From: Leifsonia sp. ZF2019
GTDB lineage: Bacteria > Actinomycetota > Actinomycetes > Actinomycetales > Microbacteriaceae
NCBI RefSeq assembly: GCF_019924635.1
Contig: NZ_CP065037.1
Span: 1,178,001-1,242,000 of the forward strand
Reading direction: 5' to 3'
DNA length: 64,000 nucleotides
Under the pieces are notes generated by a model that made no database searches, had not been told where the DNA came from, and saw nothing but the letters and a program-made list of their open reading frames with translations. Numbering within the stretch: the stretch's first letter is position 1; the number at the start of each line of letters is the position of its first letter. Positions 49,160 through 56,913 of the stretch are shown here, one piece after another. The position numbers were made by a program, and so were the translations under genes.

Positions 49160-50139
49160 GCGGGTTCCCGACGGTCGGGATCGCGCTCTGCACTTACAAC
49201 GGCGCCCGGTTCCTCGACGAGCAGCTGGCGAGCATCCTCGAGCAGGAGCCGCCGGCCGAGCAGGTCGTCGTCGCCGACGACAGCTCGCGCGACGGGAGCC
49301 TCGAGATCGTCCGGCGCGCCGCCGACGGCACCGGCGTGCCGATCGTGGTGCTCGAGGGGACGGGCGCGCCCCTCGGTGTCACGGCGAACTTCGAGCGCGC
49401 GGTGAGCGCTGTGACCCAGGAGCTCGTCGCCTTGAGCGATCAGGACGACCGCTGGCATGACGACCGTCTTGCCGTGCTGCGCGAACGCTTCGCAGCCGAC
49501 CCCGACCTCGTGCTCCTGCACACCGATGCCGACCTGGTGGACGCGGACGGTCGTCCGCTCGGGCGCACGCTGTTCGAGTCGCTGGAGATCCAGCCGCACG
49601 AGTTCGCCGCCGAGGAGTCCGGGAGGGCGTTCGAGGCGTTCCTGCGCCGCAACCTGGCGACGGGAGCGACCGTGGTCTTCCGGCGCTCGCTGCTCGACCT
49701 CGCGACCCCGTTCCCGGCGGACTGGGTGCACGACGAGTGGCTCGCCATGATCGCTGCGGCGACCGGTCGCGTCGGTGTCGTCCGGGCGGCAACGATCGAC
49801 TACCGGCAGCATGGTGCCAACCAGATCGGCGTCGGAGCACCCACCCTGTCCCGCAAGATCGGCCGCGTCCTCGAGGCCCGCGGGGAGCGCAACCGGACTC
49901 TCGCGAGCCGGTTCGCCGTGCTGGCGGATCGGCTCGCCGCTCTCGGCGATCGCGTCTCCGCCGAGCAGCTGGCCGAGGCCAGGGCCAAGGCGTCGTTCGA
50001 ACGCACACGGGCCGAGTTCCCGGCGAATCGCCTGCGCCGGGCGCTTCCCGTGCTGCGTCTGGCGAGGACCGGCCTCTACGAGCGCTATGCGAGCCGGGGC
50101 AGGGCGGATGTGCTCCGCGACCTCCTGCAGCCCGCCTGA
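49156..50139 (+). CDS. Glycosyltransferase family 2 (rhamnosyltransferase-like)
   Basis: The 327-residue GT-A enzyme starts TVGIALCTYNGARFLDEQL, has VADDSSRDGS, LSDQDDRWHDDRL (metal-binding) and FPADWVHDEWLAMI (catalytic base region). This set is typical of a WcaA/rhamnosyl subgroup. ATG 49156 overlaps the stop of the preceding GT2, so both are expressed together. It converges on the O-antigen ligase gene with a 16-bp gap. Confidence 0.88.
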   Translation: MSGFPTVGIALCTYNGARFLDEQLASILEQEPPAEQVVVADDSSRDGSLEIVRRAADGTGVPIVVLEGTGAPLGVTANFERAVSAVTQELVALSDQDDRWHDDRLAVLRERFAADPDLVLLHTDADLVDADGRPLGRTLFESLEIQPHEFAAEESGRAFEAFLRRNLATGATVVFRRSLLDLATPFPADWVHDEWLAMIAAATGRVGVVRAATIDYRQHGANQIGVGAPTLSRKIGRVLEARGERNRTLASRFAVLADRLAALGDRVSAEQLAEARAKASFERTRAEFPANRLRRALPVLRLARTGLYERYASRGRADVLRDLLQPA

Positions 50140-50155
50140 TCCCGCCGTCGCGGCA

Positions 50156-51445
50156 TCACGCGGCGTCGCGGCGCGGCAGCCGCAACCGCCAGCTCATCCC
50201 CTGCGACGCCTTCACCGTGCAGACGATGAGCAGCAGCCAGCCCGCCTCCACCAGGATCGAGCTCTCGAACACGCTCGTCACGAGCAGGGCGACGAGCACG
50301 AGCGGCGCCCAGGCGTAGACGACGCTGCGCCGGTTCGAGGCCAGGAGCCATGAGCGGACGAACGCCAGCGCGATCAGGGCCACGAAGAGCAGCAGCCCGA
50401 TGATGCCGACCTGGAGGTAGACGTCGAGATAGGCGTTCAAGCCGTCGGAATGGTAGACCCCCGTGGCCGACTGGATCGCCGTGAACGGGTACAGCTCGGT
50501 GGGCCACGCCCCGACCCAGCCCCAGCCGACGCTCTGCTGCACCGGGATGAGCTCCCAGATCTGGATCCAGAGCCGGTAGCGCACCTGGAAGTCGGCGCGC
50601 GCGTTGAGGAGGTCGATCACGCGGGTGCGGTACAGGTACGCCAGCACGAGCGCGGCGACGGTGAGGATCGCGAGGCCCCACTGCACGAAGGTGCGCTGGT
50701 GCACGGGAACCTTGCGCATCAGGTACAGGGCGAAGGTCGCGAGTCCGACGACGAGTGAGACCGCCGCGATGACGGGCGAGTGGGCGAGCAGGATGCAGAG
50801 CACGGCGAGGGTGATGGAGAACGCCGCACGCGGCGGGCGCACCGAACGGGTCCGCAGCTCGACCAGGAAGGTCACGAACGCGATGAGGGCGACGATGCTG
50901 AGCTGGTTGCGGGTGCCGAAGAGGCCTTGGATCGGTCCGCCGACGGCGATGTTGCCCTGGATGCCGAGGAACGTGATCGGCAGATCGATCAGCAGCCCGC
51001 TGAGCACCTCGAGGGCGAGGGAGACGGTCAGCAGGAAGCGCAGGGCGTCGCCCACCACGCGCACGATCTGGATGGCGTCGCGGACCAGAGCGATGTAGAC
51101 GGCGAGGAAGGCGAACAGCAGCTGGTAGATGACGCCGGCGAGAGTCGCCCACTGGTATTGGCTCCACAGCAGTGACAGCGCGCACCAGCCGACGAACAGC
51201 AGCGCCGACACCGGGAGCAGGCCGTGCCATTCGATCAGCTTCCACTGCGCGACGAACGAGATCGCGGCGAGCACGGCGAGGCCGCCGAGCACGCCGATCA
51301 GACCGGGCCAGCCGATCAGGGCGCGGATCGCGTGGGTCGAGAACGCGGTGCCCACCGCGACGAGCGCGAGAGCCGAGTTGAAGCGGGCCGACCCCAGGAA
51401 CTCGGTCACCGCGGCGGGGACCCGGGGGGTGCGCGGTTCGGCCAT
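50156..51445 (-). CDS. O-antigen ligase family membrane protein
   Basis: The 429-residue protein has about ten to twelve hydrophobic segments and a long outside loop (about 270-320) with QVRYRLWIQIWELIPVQQ followed by GWGWVGAWP. That loop and the overall layout are those of Wzy/WaaL polymerase-ligases (PF04932), which join lipid-linked glycans to each other or to an acceptor. It is a paralogue of the protein encoded just upstream. ATG 51445 has no Shine-Dalgarno but a -10 box 7 nt upstream. It is the last gene of the manA-ligase-ligase series. Confidence 0.86.
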   Translation of the reverse strand: MAEPRTPRVPAAVTEFLGSARFNSALALVAVGTAFSTHAIRALIGWPGLIGVLGGLAVLAAISFVAQWKLIEWHGLLPVSALLFVGWCALSLLWSQYQWATLAGVIYQLLFAFLAVYIALVRDAIQIVRVVGDALRFLLTVSLALEVLSGLLIDLPITFLGIQGNIAVGGPIQGLFGTRNQLSIVALIAFVTFLVELRTRSVRPPRAAFSITLAVLCILLAHSPVIAAVSLVVGLATFALYLMRKVPVHQRTFVQWGLAILTVAALVLAYLYRTRVIDLLNARADFQVRYRLWIQIWELIPVQQSVGWGWVGAWPTELYPFTAIQSATGVYHSDGLNAYLDVYLQVGIIGLLLFVALIALAFVRSWLLASNRRSVVYAWAPLVLVALLVTSVFESSILVEAGWLLLIVCTVKASQGMSWRLRLPRRDAA

Positions 51446-51452
51446 ACCTGGA

Positions 51453-51458
51453 ATCCTA
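51453..51458 (-). promoter_or_regulatory. -10 box containing the upstream stop codon
   Basis: TAGGAT on the minus strand ends 7 nt before ATG 51445. Its first three bases are the TAG stop (51456-51458) of the upstream ligase gene. Confidence 0.45.
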
Positions 51459-52787
51459 CGGTGCGGCTTGTTTCGTCTTCACCGCGAGCACGACGAGGAG
51501 GGTCCATCCCGCCTCGATCAGGATGCGGCTCTCGGCGAGGGACTGGGCGAGCAGGGCGGCCAGGAGCAGCAGAGGCAGCAGCGCGGTAGCGGTGTACGGG
51601 AGCCGGTCGGCGACGTCGACGCGCGGCCGGTCCACGGCGGTGAACCACGAGCGCCACAGCGTGCTCACGATGAGCAGGCCGAAGAGGATCAGGCCGATGA
51701 CGCCGAGCTGCAGCCAGACGTCCAGCCAGGCGTTGTGGGCCTGCAGGTAGACCACGCCGTTGCGCTCGGCGAGGTCGTGGAACGGCGAGACCCAGGGCGC
51801 CCAGTAGCTCACCCATCCCCACCCAAAGACCGGGCGCTGCTGCGCGAGCCCGATCACTTTCTCCCAGATGTCGAGCCGCCCGGTCAGATCCTCGCTCTTG
51901 CCGAGGAGTGCGGGGATACGCGGAGCGAAGATGGCGATGAGCGCGACAGCCGCGATGGCCGTCGCCGCGGCCGTGAGATAGACCGGGCGGCGCCGGCTCG
52001 GGGCGACGCGGCGCGTCCACAGCGCGAAACCGAGCACGACGGCGGTGACCAGCGTCGCGACGATCACGGTCGACGACCGGGTCAGCGCCAGCGTCAGCGC
52101 GGCGACGACGAGCCAGGTGATCACGACGCCGCGGCGGGGCGCGCGATCGGCGAGCTGGATTCCGAAGACGATCAGCGCGAGCAGCGCGACCATCGCGAGG
52201 AGGTTGCTGTTGCCCAGGATTCCCTGGATCGGTCCGCCGTGGAACAGCAGATCCCGGCTCCAGTAGAACGCGGAGGGCAGTTTGCCGGACGGGACGGGCT
52301 GGATCGGCGTGAGGGGGAGCACCGGCCGCCGCACGAACACCGCGACGATCAGCTCGAAGACGAGGGAGAGGCCGAGGATCCACTTGAACGCGTTGCTCAG
52401 CGCGGACACCAGCCCCGGCCAGCTGAGGCAGAGCGCGAGGAAGACCGCCGCCGCCGTCGTCGCCAGCTGGGCGAGGACGCCGAGAGCGCTGGCGCCCGGA
52501 TAGGAGGACCACGCGATCGACACCACCGCGAGCAGCAGAAACAGCCCGAGTGTCTTCGGCGCCTTGCGCCAGCGGAACGCCGGCCGCAGCCGCACCAGGA
52601 ACAGCACGCTCCCCGCTGCCAGAAGCGCGGCGAGCACGAAGTAGCCCGGCCAGCTGATGAGGTTGCGCCAGAAGTCGCCGGCGAAGAGCGTGAAGAGCAG
52701 GAGCGAGGCGAAGACGGACGCCGCGGTCCCGGTCGTCGTCCGGGCGGCGCGGCTGCGCGCGGCGAGCGGCGAGGAAGCGGTGGTCAC
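51456..52787 (-). CDS. O-antigen ligase family membrane protein
   Basis: The 443-residue polytopic protein shows the same layout as its neighbour. FHGGPIQGILGNSNLLAMVALL, the outside loop TGRLDIWEKVIGLAQQRPVF, GWGWVSYW, and later AHNAWLDVWLQLGVIG are characteristic of PF04932 polymerase-ligases. Two adjacent copies suggest separate polymerase and ligase roles, or two polymers. The start is GTG 52787, set by a -10 box (TATCCT) 6 nt upstream and by the loss of similarity before it. It lies 47 bp after the manA stop. Confidence 0.87.
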   Translation of the reverse strand: MTTASSPLAARSRAARTTTGTAASVFASLLLFTLFAGDFWRNLISWPGYFVLAALLAAGSVLFLVRLRPAFRWRKAPKTLGLFLLLAVVSIAWSSYPGASALGVLAQLATTAAAVFLALCLSWPGLVSALSNAFKWILGLSLVFELIVAVFVRRPVLPLTPIQPVPSGKLPSAFYWSRDLLFHGGPIQGILGNSNLLAMVALLALIVFGIQLADRAPRRGVVITWLVVAALTLALTRSSTVIVATLVTAVVLGFALWTRRVAPSRRRPVYLTAAATAIAAVALIAIFAPRIPALLGKSEDLTGRLDIWEKVIGLAQQRPVFGWGWVSYWAPWVSPFHDLAERNGVVYLQAHNAWLDVWLQLGVIGLILFGLLIVSTLWRSWFTAVDRPRVDVADRLPYTATALLPLLLLAALLAQSLAESRILIEAGWTLLVVLAVKTKQAAP

Positions 52788-52793
52788 CCGGGC

Positions 52794-52799
52794 AGGATA
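52794..52799 (-). promoter_or_regulatory. -10 box, leaderless arrangement before the ligase gene
   Basis: TATCCT on the minus strand ends 6 nt before GTG 52787. No ribosome binding site is seen. Confidence 0.45.
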
Positions 52800-52834
52800 G
52801 CCGACCCGCGGGTCGCCGGGCCCCGAGCGGTCCG

Positions 52835-53995
52835 TCACCGGTTGGGTGTGGCGACGAAGAGGGTTCCGGCGCCGGTGGCGGTCAGGTCGCCCTCGTCGGC
52901 GGTCACGACGGCCGCCTCCCCCCGCTGCAGGGTGAGCGTCCCGCCCTGCGTCCCGGTCAGCTCGACGGCGCCGGACGTGCAGAGCGCGATCGCGGTCCCG
53001 GGCAGGTCGATCGGTGCGGACGTGACGTCCCCGCCGACCACGATGTGCTCGAGTGCGAAGTCCGGGACGTCGGGCCGGAAGACCTCGACCCCCGCCGCCG
53101 GGTGCTCGGGAGCCAGCGGCGTCGCGACGATCGGCGCGAAGTCGAGGATGGAGACGAGCTCGGGCACGTCGATCCGCTTCGGGGTGAGACCCCCGCGCAG
53201 CACGTTGTCCGACGCGGCCATGAGCTCGATGCCGAGACCCGAGAGGTACGCGTGGATGTTGCCGGCCGGCAGATAGAGCACCTGGCCGGGTGCGAGTGTC
53301 GCGCGGTTGAGCAGCAGCGCGAGCACGATGCCCGGATCGCCGGGGAACGCCGCCGAGAGCATCCGGACGGTGTCGGCGTCGCGCCCGTCGGCGTCTCGTG
53401 CGGCGGAGACGACGGCGTCGACGAGCCCCGCGACGGCCGGGTCGCCGCCGAGCAGCCACTCGGTGGCCCGGCGGAGCACGGCGCCGGCGTCGCCGTCGAG
53501 CGTGGCGGCGAAGGCCGAGATCCGCCCGTCGCCGGAGACCGCGGCCAGGGCGTCGAGGGCCCGCCTGCTCGCAGCCGGGTCGCGGAAGCCGCAGAGCGCT
53601 TCGAACGGATCCGAGAGGGCGAAGATCAGCTCCGGTTTGTGGAACGGGTCCTTGTAGTTGCGCTCGAGGGAGTCCGCAGCCAGCCCGGCGGCATTCTCCC
53701 GCTCGAAGCCGGCGCGGGCCTGCTCGGACGACGGGTGCGCCTGGAGCGAGAGCGGGCCGGCGGCGGCGAGGACCTTCAGGAGGTACGGCAGGTGTGCGGT
53801 CTCCGCCCAGGCCGCGAGGTCGGCGGCCCCGCCGGTCTGCGCGGGGTCGAGGATCCGAGCCGGCGAGCCGGCATGTGCGCCGAGCCACAGCTCGGCCTCG
53901 GGGTGTCCGCTCGGCGGAGTGCCCAGCAGCTCGGCGATCGCGGTGCGCGATCCCCAGGCGTAGTCCCGCGGCGTGTTGCCGATGCGCACAAACAT
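52835..53995 (-). CDS. manA: Mannose-6-phosphate isomerase, class I
   Basis: The 386-residue zinc enzyme interconverts fructose-6-phosphate and mannose-6-phosphate, feeding GDP-mannose and other wall sugars with ManB (at 62464). Zinc and active-site motifs are present: LQAHPSSEQA, KDPFHKPELIFAL, PAGNIHAYLSGLGIELMAASDN, and RGGLTPKRID. ATG 53995 has GAAGGGA upstream. It is divergent from the acyl-CoA dehydrogenase gene and heads the series with the two ligase-like genes. Confidence 0.95.
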   Translation of the reverse strand: MFVRIGNTPRDYAWGSRTAIAELLGTPPSGHPEAELWLGAHAGSPARILDPAQTGGAADLAAWAETAHLPYLLKVLAAAGPLSLQAHPSSEQARAGFERENAAGLAADSLERNYKDPFHKPELIFALSDPFEALCGFRDPAASRRALDALAAVSGDGRISAFAATLDGDAGAVLRRATEWLLGGDPAVAGLVDAVVSAARDADGRDADTVRMLSAAFPGDPGIVLALLLNRATLAPGQVLYLPAGNIHAYLSGLGIELMAASDNVLRGGLTPKRIDVPELVSILDFAPIVATPLAPEHPAAGVEVFRPDVPDFALEHIVVGGDVTSAPIDLPGTAIALCTSGAVELTGTQGGTLTLQRGEAAVVTADEGDLTATGAGTLFVATPNR

Positions 53996-54040
53996 CCGTC
54001 GTGATCCCTTCGGTCCGGTTAGATCAAACTACCAACCGCT

Positions 54041-54069
54041 TTGTGCGACGGCGCACCGCTGCCTAGGCT
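54041..54069 (+). promoter_or_regulatory. Promoter of the acyl-CoA dehydrogenase gene
   Basis: TTGTGC (54041-54046) and TAGGCT (54064-54069) are spaced by 17 bp. Transcription would begin about 43 nt before ATG 54120, and GGAG at 54111 serves as ribosome binding site. Confidence 0.5.
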
Positions 54070-54119
54070 GGCGCTGGCCGCGCGGCGGCCCGCCGACCCC
54101 TGGACGCACTGGAGCAGAC

Positions 54120-55298
54120 ATGGCCTTCGAGACACTCGCGAGCGACTTCTACGGCTTCGAGAGCCTTCTCGGCGAGCGGGAGAAGGACTTCCTCGTGAAC
54201 CTCCGCTCGGAGCTCGAGACGAAGATCAAGCCGATCGTCAACGAATACTGGGAGCGCGCCGAGTTCCCGCACCAGATCGTGGAGGTGCTGCACGGCACGG
54301 GCACGATCGGTCTCGGCTTCCCCGAGACGGCCGCGTTCGAGAACTCGGCCGTCTTCCGCGGCTGGGTCGCTCTCGAGCTCGCCCGGGTGGACGCCTCGGT
54401 CAGCACCTACGTCGGCGTGCAGAACGGTCTCGCCCTCGGAGCGGTCGGGGTGTGCGGCTCGCCGGAGCAGCGCGCCGAGTGGCTCCCCAGGCTCGCCAGC
54501 GGCGAGGTGATCGGCGCCTTCGGACTGACCGAGCCGACCTCCGGGTCCGACTCGGCGCAGGGTCTGCAGACGGTCGCCACACGGGACGGCGACAACTGGA
54601 TCCTCAACGGGTCGAAGCGCTGGATCGGCAACGCCACCTTCAGCGACATCACCGTGATCTGGGCGAAGAGCGCCGATGACGGCCAGGTGAAGGGCTTCAT
54701 CGTCCCGACCTCCACGCCCGGGTACACGGCCACGAAGATCGAGGGCAAGCAGTCGCTGCGCATGGTCCAGAACGCCGACATCACCCTCGAGAACGTGGTC
54801 GTCCCCGAGTCCCTGCGCCTGCAGAACGCCAACAGCTTCCGCGACACGGCGGCCGTGCTGCGGCTGACGCGCGCCGAAGTGGCGTGGGCGGCGGTCGGGG
54901 TGGCGGTCGGTGCCTACGAGGCCGCCCTGCGCTACGCGCAGGAGAGGGTCCAGTTCGGCAAGCCGATCGCCAAGCACCAGCTCATCCAGGACCTCCTCGT
55001 GAAGTCGATCGGCAACATCACGGCCTCGATCGCACTCTGCACCCGGGTCTCCCAGATGCTCGACGACGGGCAGCAGCGCGACGAGCACTCGGCGCTCGCG
55101 AAAGCGTTCGCGACCGCCCGGATGCGCGAGACCGTCGCCTGGTGCCGCGAGATCCTCGGCGGCAACGGCATCGTGCTCGAGTACGACGTCGCGCGCTTCT
55201 TCGCGGACGCGGAGGCGCTGTACTCGTACGAGGGGACCCGCGAGATGAACACCCTGATCGTGGGCCGCGCCATCACCGGGGAGGCGGCATTCGTGTGA
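54120..55298 (+). CDS. Acyl-CoA dehydrogenase (glutaryl-CoA dehydrogenase-like)
   Basis: The 392-residue flavoenzyme oxidises an acyl-CoA to the enoyl form. FGLTEPTSGSDSAQGLQT is the FAD/substrate motif, RWIGNATFSDI follows, YAQERVQFGKPIAKHQLIQ is the late FAD region, and Glu371 in YEGTREMNTL is the probable base, as in glutaryl-CoA dehydrogenases. The electron-transfer flavoprotein is not encoded here. Its relation to neighbours is not obvious; it sits alone between manA (-) and galE (+). Substrate preference cannot be read from the sequence. Confidence 0.9.
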   Translation: MAFETLASDFYGFESLLGEREKDFLVNLRSELETKIKPIVNEYWERAEFPHQIVEVLHGTGTIGLGFPETAAFENSAVFRGWVALELARVDASVSTYVGVQNGLALGAVGVCGSPEQRAEWLPRLASGEVIGAFGLTEPTSGSDSAQGLQTVATRDGDNWILNGSKRWIGNATFSDITVIWAKSADDGQVKGFIVPTSTPGYTATKIEGKQSLRMVQNADITLENVVVPESLRLQNANSFRDTAAVLRLTRAEVAWAAVGVAVGAYEAALRYAQERVQFGKPIAKHQLIQDLLVKSIGNITASIALCTRVSQMLDDGQQRDEHSALAKAFATARMRETVAWCREILGGNGIVLEYDVARFFADAEALYSYEGTREMNTLIVGRAITGEAAFV

Positions 55299-55356
55299 TC
55301 CGCCCGCGATAGGGTTCTCCTGGACTCGACAGTCGAGCAGATCGGGAGGATCGTCC

Positions 55357-56319
55357 GTGGCGTGGTTGGTGACCGGAGGAGCGGGCTACATCGGCTCGCA
55401 CGTGGTGCGGGCGTTCCGCGACGAGGGCATCGACGTGGTGGTGGTGGACGACCTCTCCAGCGGACATGAGGCGTTCGTCCCGGCCGGAGTCCCTTTCTAC
55501 CGCGGCACCATCCTGGACGGCGCCCTGCTCGAGCGCGTCTTCGCCGAGAACCCCATCACCGGCGTCGTGCACGTGGCCGGCTTCAAGTACGCGGGGGTCT
55601 CGGTGCAGCGGCCGCTGCACACGTACGAGCAGAATGTGACCGCCACGGCGGTGCTGCTCGCGGCGATGCAGGAGGCCGGGGTCGACGCGATCGTGTTCTC
55701 GTCCTCCGCGGCGGTGTACGGGACGCCCGATGTGGACATCGTCACCGAGACGACGCCCAAGAGTCCGGAGTCGCCGTACGGCGAGTCCAAGCTCATCGGC
55801 GAGTGGCTGCTCCGTGACCAGGGAGTCGCCGCAGCGCTGCGGCACACGTCGCTCCGCTACTTCAACGTGGTCGGCTCCGGGGACATCGCGCTGCGTGACA
55901 CCAGTCCGCACAATCTCTTTCCGCTGGTCTTCGACGCCCTCGTCGACGGCCGCACTCCGCGGATCAACGGCACCGACTATCCGACGCCGGACGGCACGTG
56001 TGTCCGCGACTACATCCATGTCGCCGACCTCGCCGTGTCTCACGTGGCGGCCGCGAAGCGCCTGGACGCAGGGGAGTCCATCGAGCCCGTCTACAACCTC
56101 GGCAGCGGCGACGGTGTGAGTGTGGGACAGATCATGTCCACCGTCGCCGCGGTGACCGGGATCGCCTTCACCCCAGAAGTGGGGCCTCGACGGGCGGGCG
56201 ATCCCGCGAGGATCGTGGCCTCAGGTGAGCTCGCCGCGCGCGATCTCGACTGGAAGATGCGCCACACCCTCGAGCAGATGGTGCGCAGCGCCTGGGAAGC
56301 ACGCCAGGCGGCGTCGTGA
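55357..56319 (+). CDS. galE: UDP-glucose 4-epimerase
   Basis: The 320-residue SDR enzyme interconverts UDP-glucose and UDP-galactose. GGAGYIG (7-13) binds NAD; SSSAAVYG and YGESK (Tyr141, Lys145) form the active site; RYFNVVGS and YIHVADLA are the substrate-side motifs. GTG 55357 is preceded by GGGAGGA. Supplying galactose for wall glycans is its likely role here, since no galactose catabolic gene is adjacent. Confidence 0.94.
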   Translation: MAWLVTGGAGYIGSHVVRAFRDEGIDVVVVDDLSSGHEAFVPAGVPFYRGTILDGALLERVFAENPITGVVHVAGFKYAGVSVQRPLHTYEQNVTATAVLLAAMQEAGVDAIVFSSSAAVYGTPDVDIVTETTPKSPESPYGESKLIGEWLLRDQGVAAALRHTSLRYFNVVGSGDIALRDTSPHNLFPLVFDALVDGRTPRINGTDYPTPDGTCVRDYIHVADLAVSHVAAAKRLDAGESIEPVYNLGSGDGVSVGQIMSTVAAVTGIAFTPEVGPRRAGDPARIVASGELAARDLDWKMRHTLEQMVRSAWEARQAAS

Positions 56320-56423
56320 CACCGCCTCCGCGGGGGTAGAACGCCCGGGCGTGTCGCGATTGTTGTCGACGGTCGGCGCGTCGTGAAGTCTCGACCATGG
56401 CTTAAGGCTTTACGATTCGCGAC

Positions 56424-56452
56424 TTGACGGACGCGAATGACAACGGTGTAAT
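56424..56452 (+). promoter_or_regulatory. Candidate whiB promoter
   Basis: TTGACG (56424-56429) and TGTAAT (56447-56452) are spaced by 17 bp in an AT-rich patch (about 56398-56470) that stands out from the GC-rich surroundings. The rest of the 196-bp gap between galE and whiB shows nothing else. Confidence 0.5.
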
Positions 56453-56515
56453 TATTCCGACACGTCATAATGCGTGCGCTAGCAGTCGACAGTAGGAGGG
56501 GTGGGGGAGACCGAT

Positions 56516-56842
56516 ATGACAGTTCCTGAATATCGTTCTGGGGTACCCGACGACTGGTTCATCGATCCGGTCCGGCTCGGAGTCCCGGGTGTGCGGGCCA
56601 ACGCCGACGACGCGGAGGAGAATCCTCTCGCCTGGCAGTCGGACGCGCTGTGCGCGCAGACGGACCCCGAGGCGTTCTTCCCCGAGAAGGGCGGATCGAC
56701 GCGCGACGCGAAGCGCATCTGCACCTCCTGCGAGGTGCGGTCGCAGTGCCTGGAGTACGCGCTGGCGAACGACGAGCGCTTCGGCATCTGGGGCGGCCTG
56801 TCGGAGCGCGAGCGACGCAAACTCCGTAAGCGCGCCGGCTGA
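56516..56842 (+). CDS. whiB2: WhiB family iron-sulfur transcription regulator (WhiB2 type)
   Basis: The 108-residue protein has the four cluster-binding cysteines Cys46, Cys69, Cys72 and Cys78 (C-x22-C-x2-C-x5-C), then the GIWGG turn (90-94) and a basic C-terminus (SERERRKLRKRAG) that contacts DNA or sigma factor. The stretch DPEAFFPEKGGSTRDAKRIC is close to WhmD/WhiB2, which controls septation in mycobacteria and streptomycetes (family knowledge). ATG 56516 has GGGGGAG upstream; GTG 56501 would add five residues. The downstream order resembles the region near whiB2 in Mycobacterium. Confidence 0.92.
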   Translation: MTVPEYRSGVPDDWFIDPVRLGVPGVRANADDAEENPLAWQSDALCAQTDPEAFFPEKGGSTRDAKRICTSCEVRSQCLEYALANDERFGIWGGLSERERRKLRKRAG

Positions 56843-56899
56843 ACCCGATCGAATCCACGCCGCGCCCGAGGCACTACCGCGATCGGCGTGACCCCAACC

Positions 56900-56905
56900 T
56901 AGGCT
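56900..56905 (+). promoter_or_regulatory. -10 box, near-leaderless arrangement before the large GT
   Basis: TAGGCT is followed by 8 nt and then ATG 56914. No ribosome binding site is present. Confidence 0.45.
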
Positions 56906-56913
56906 GACTCCCG

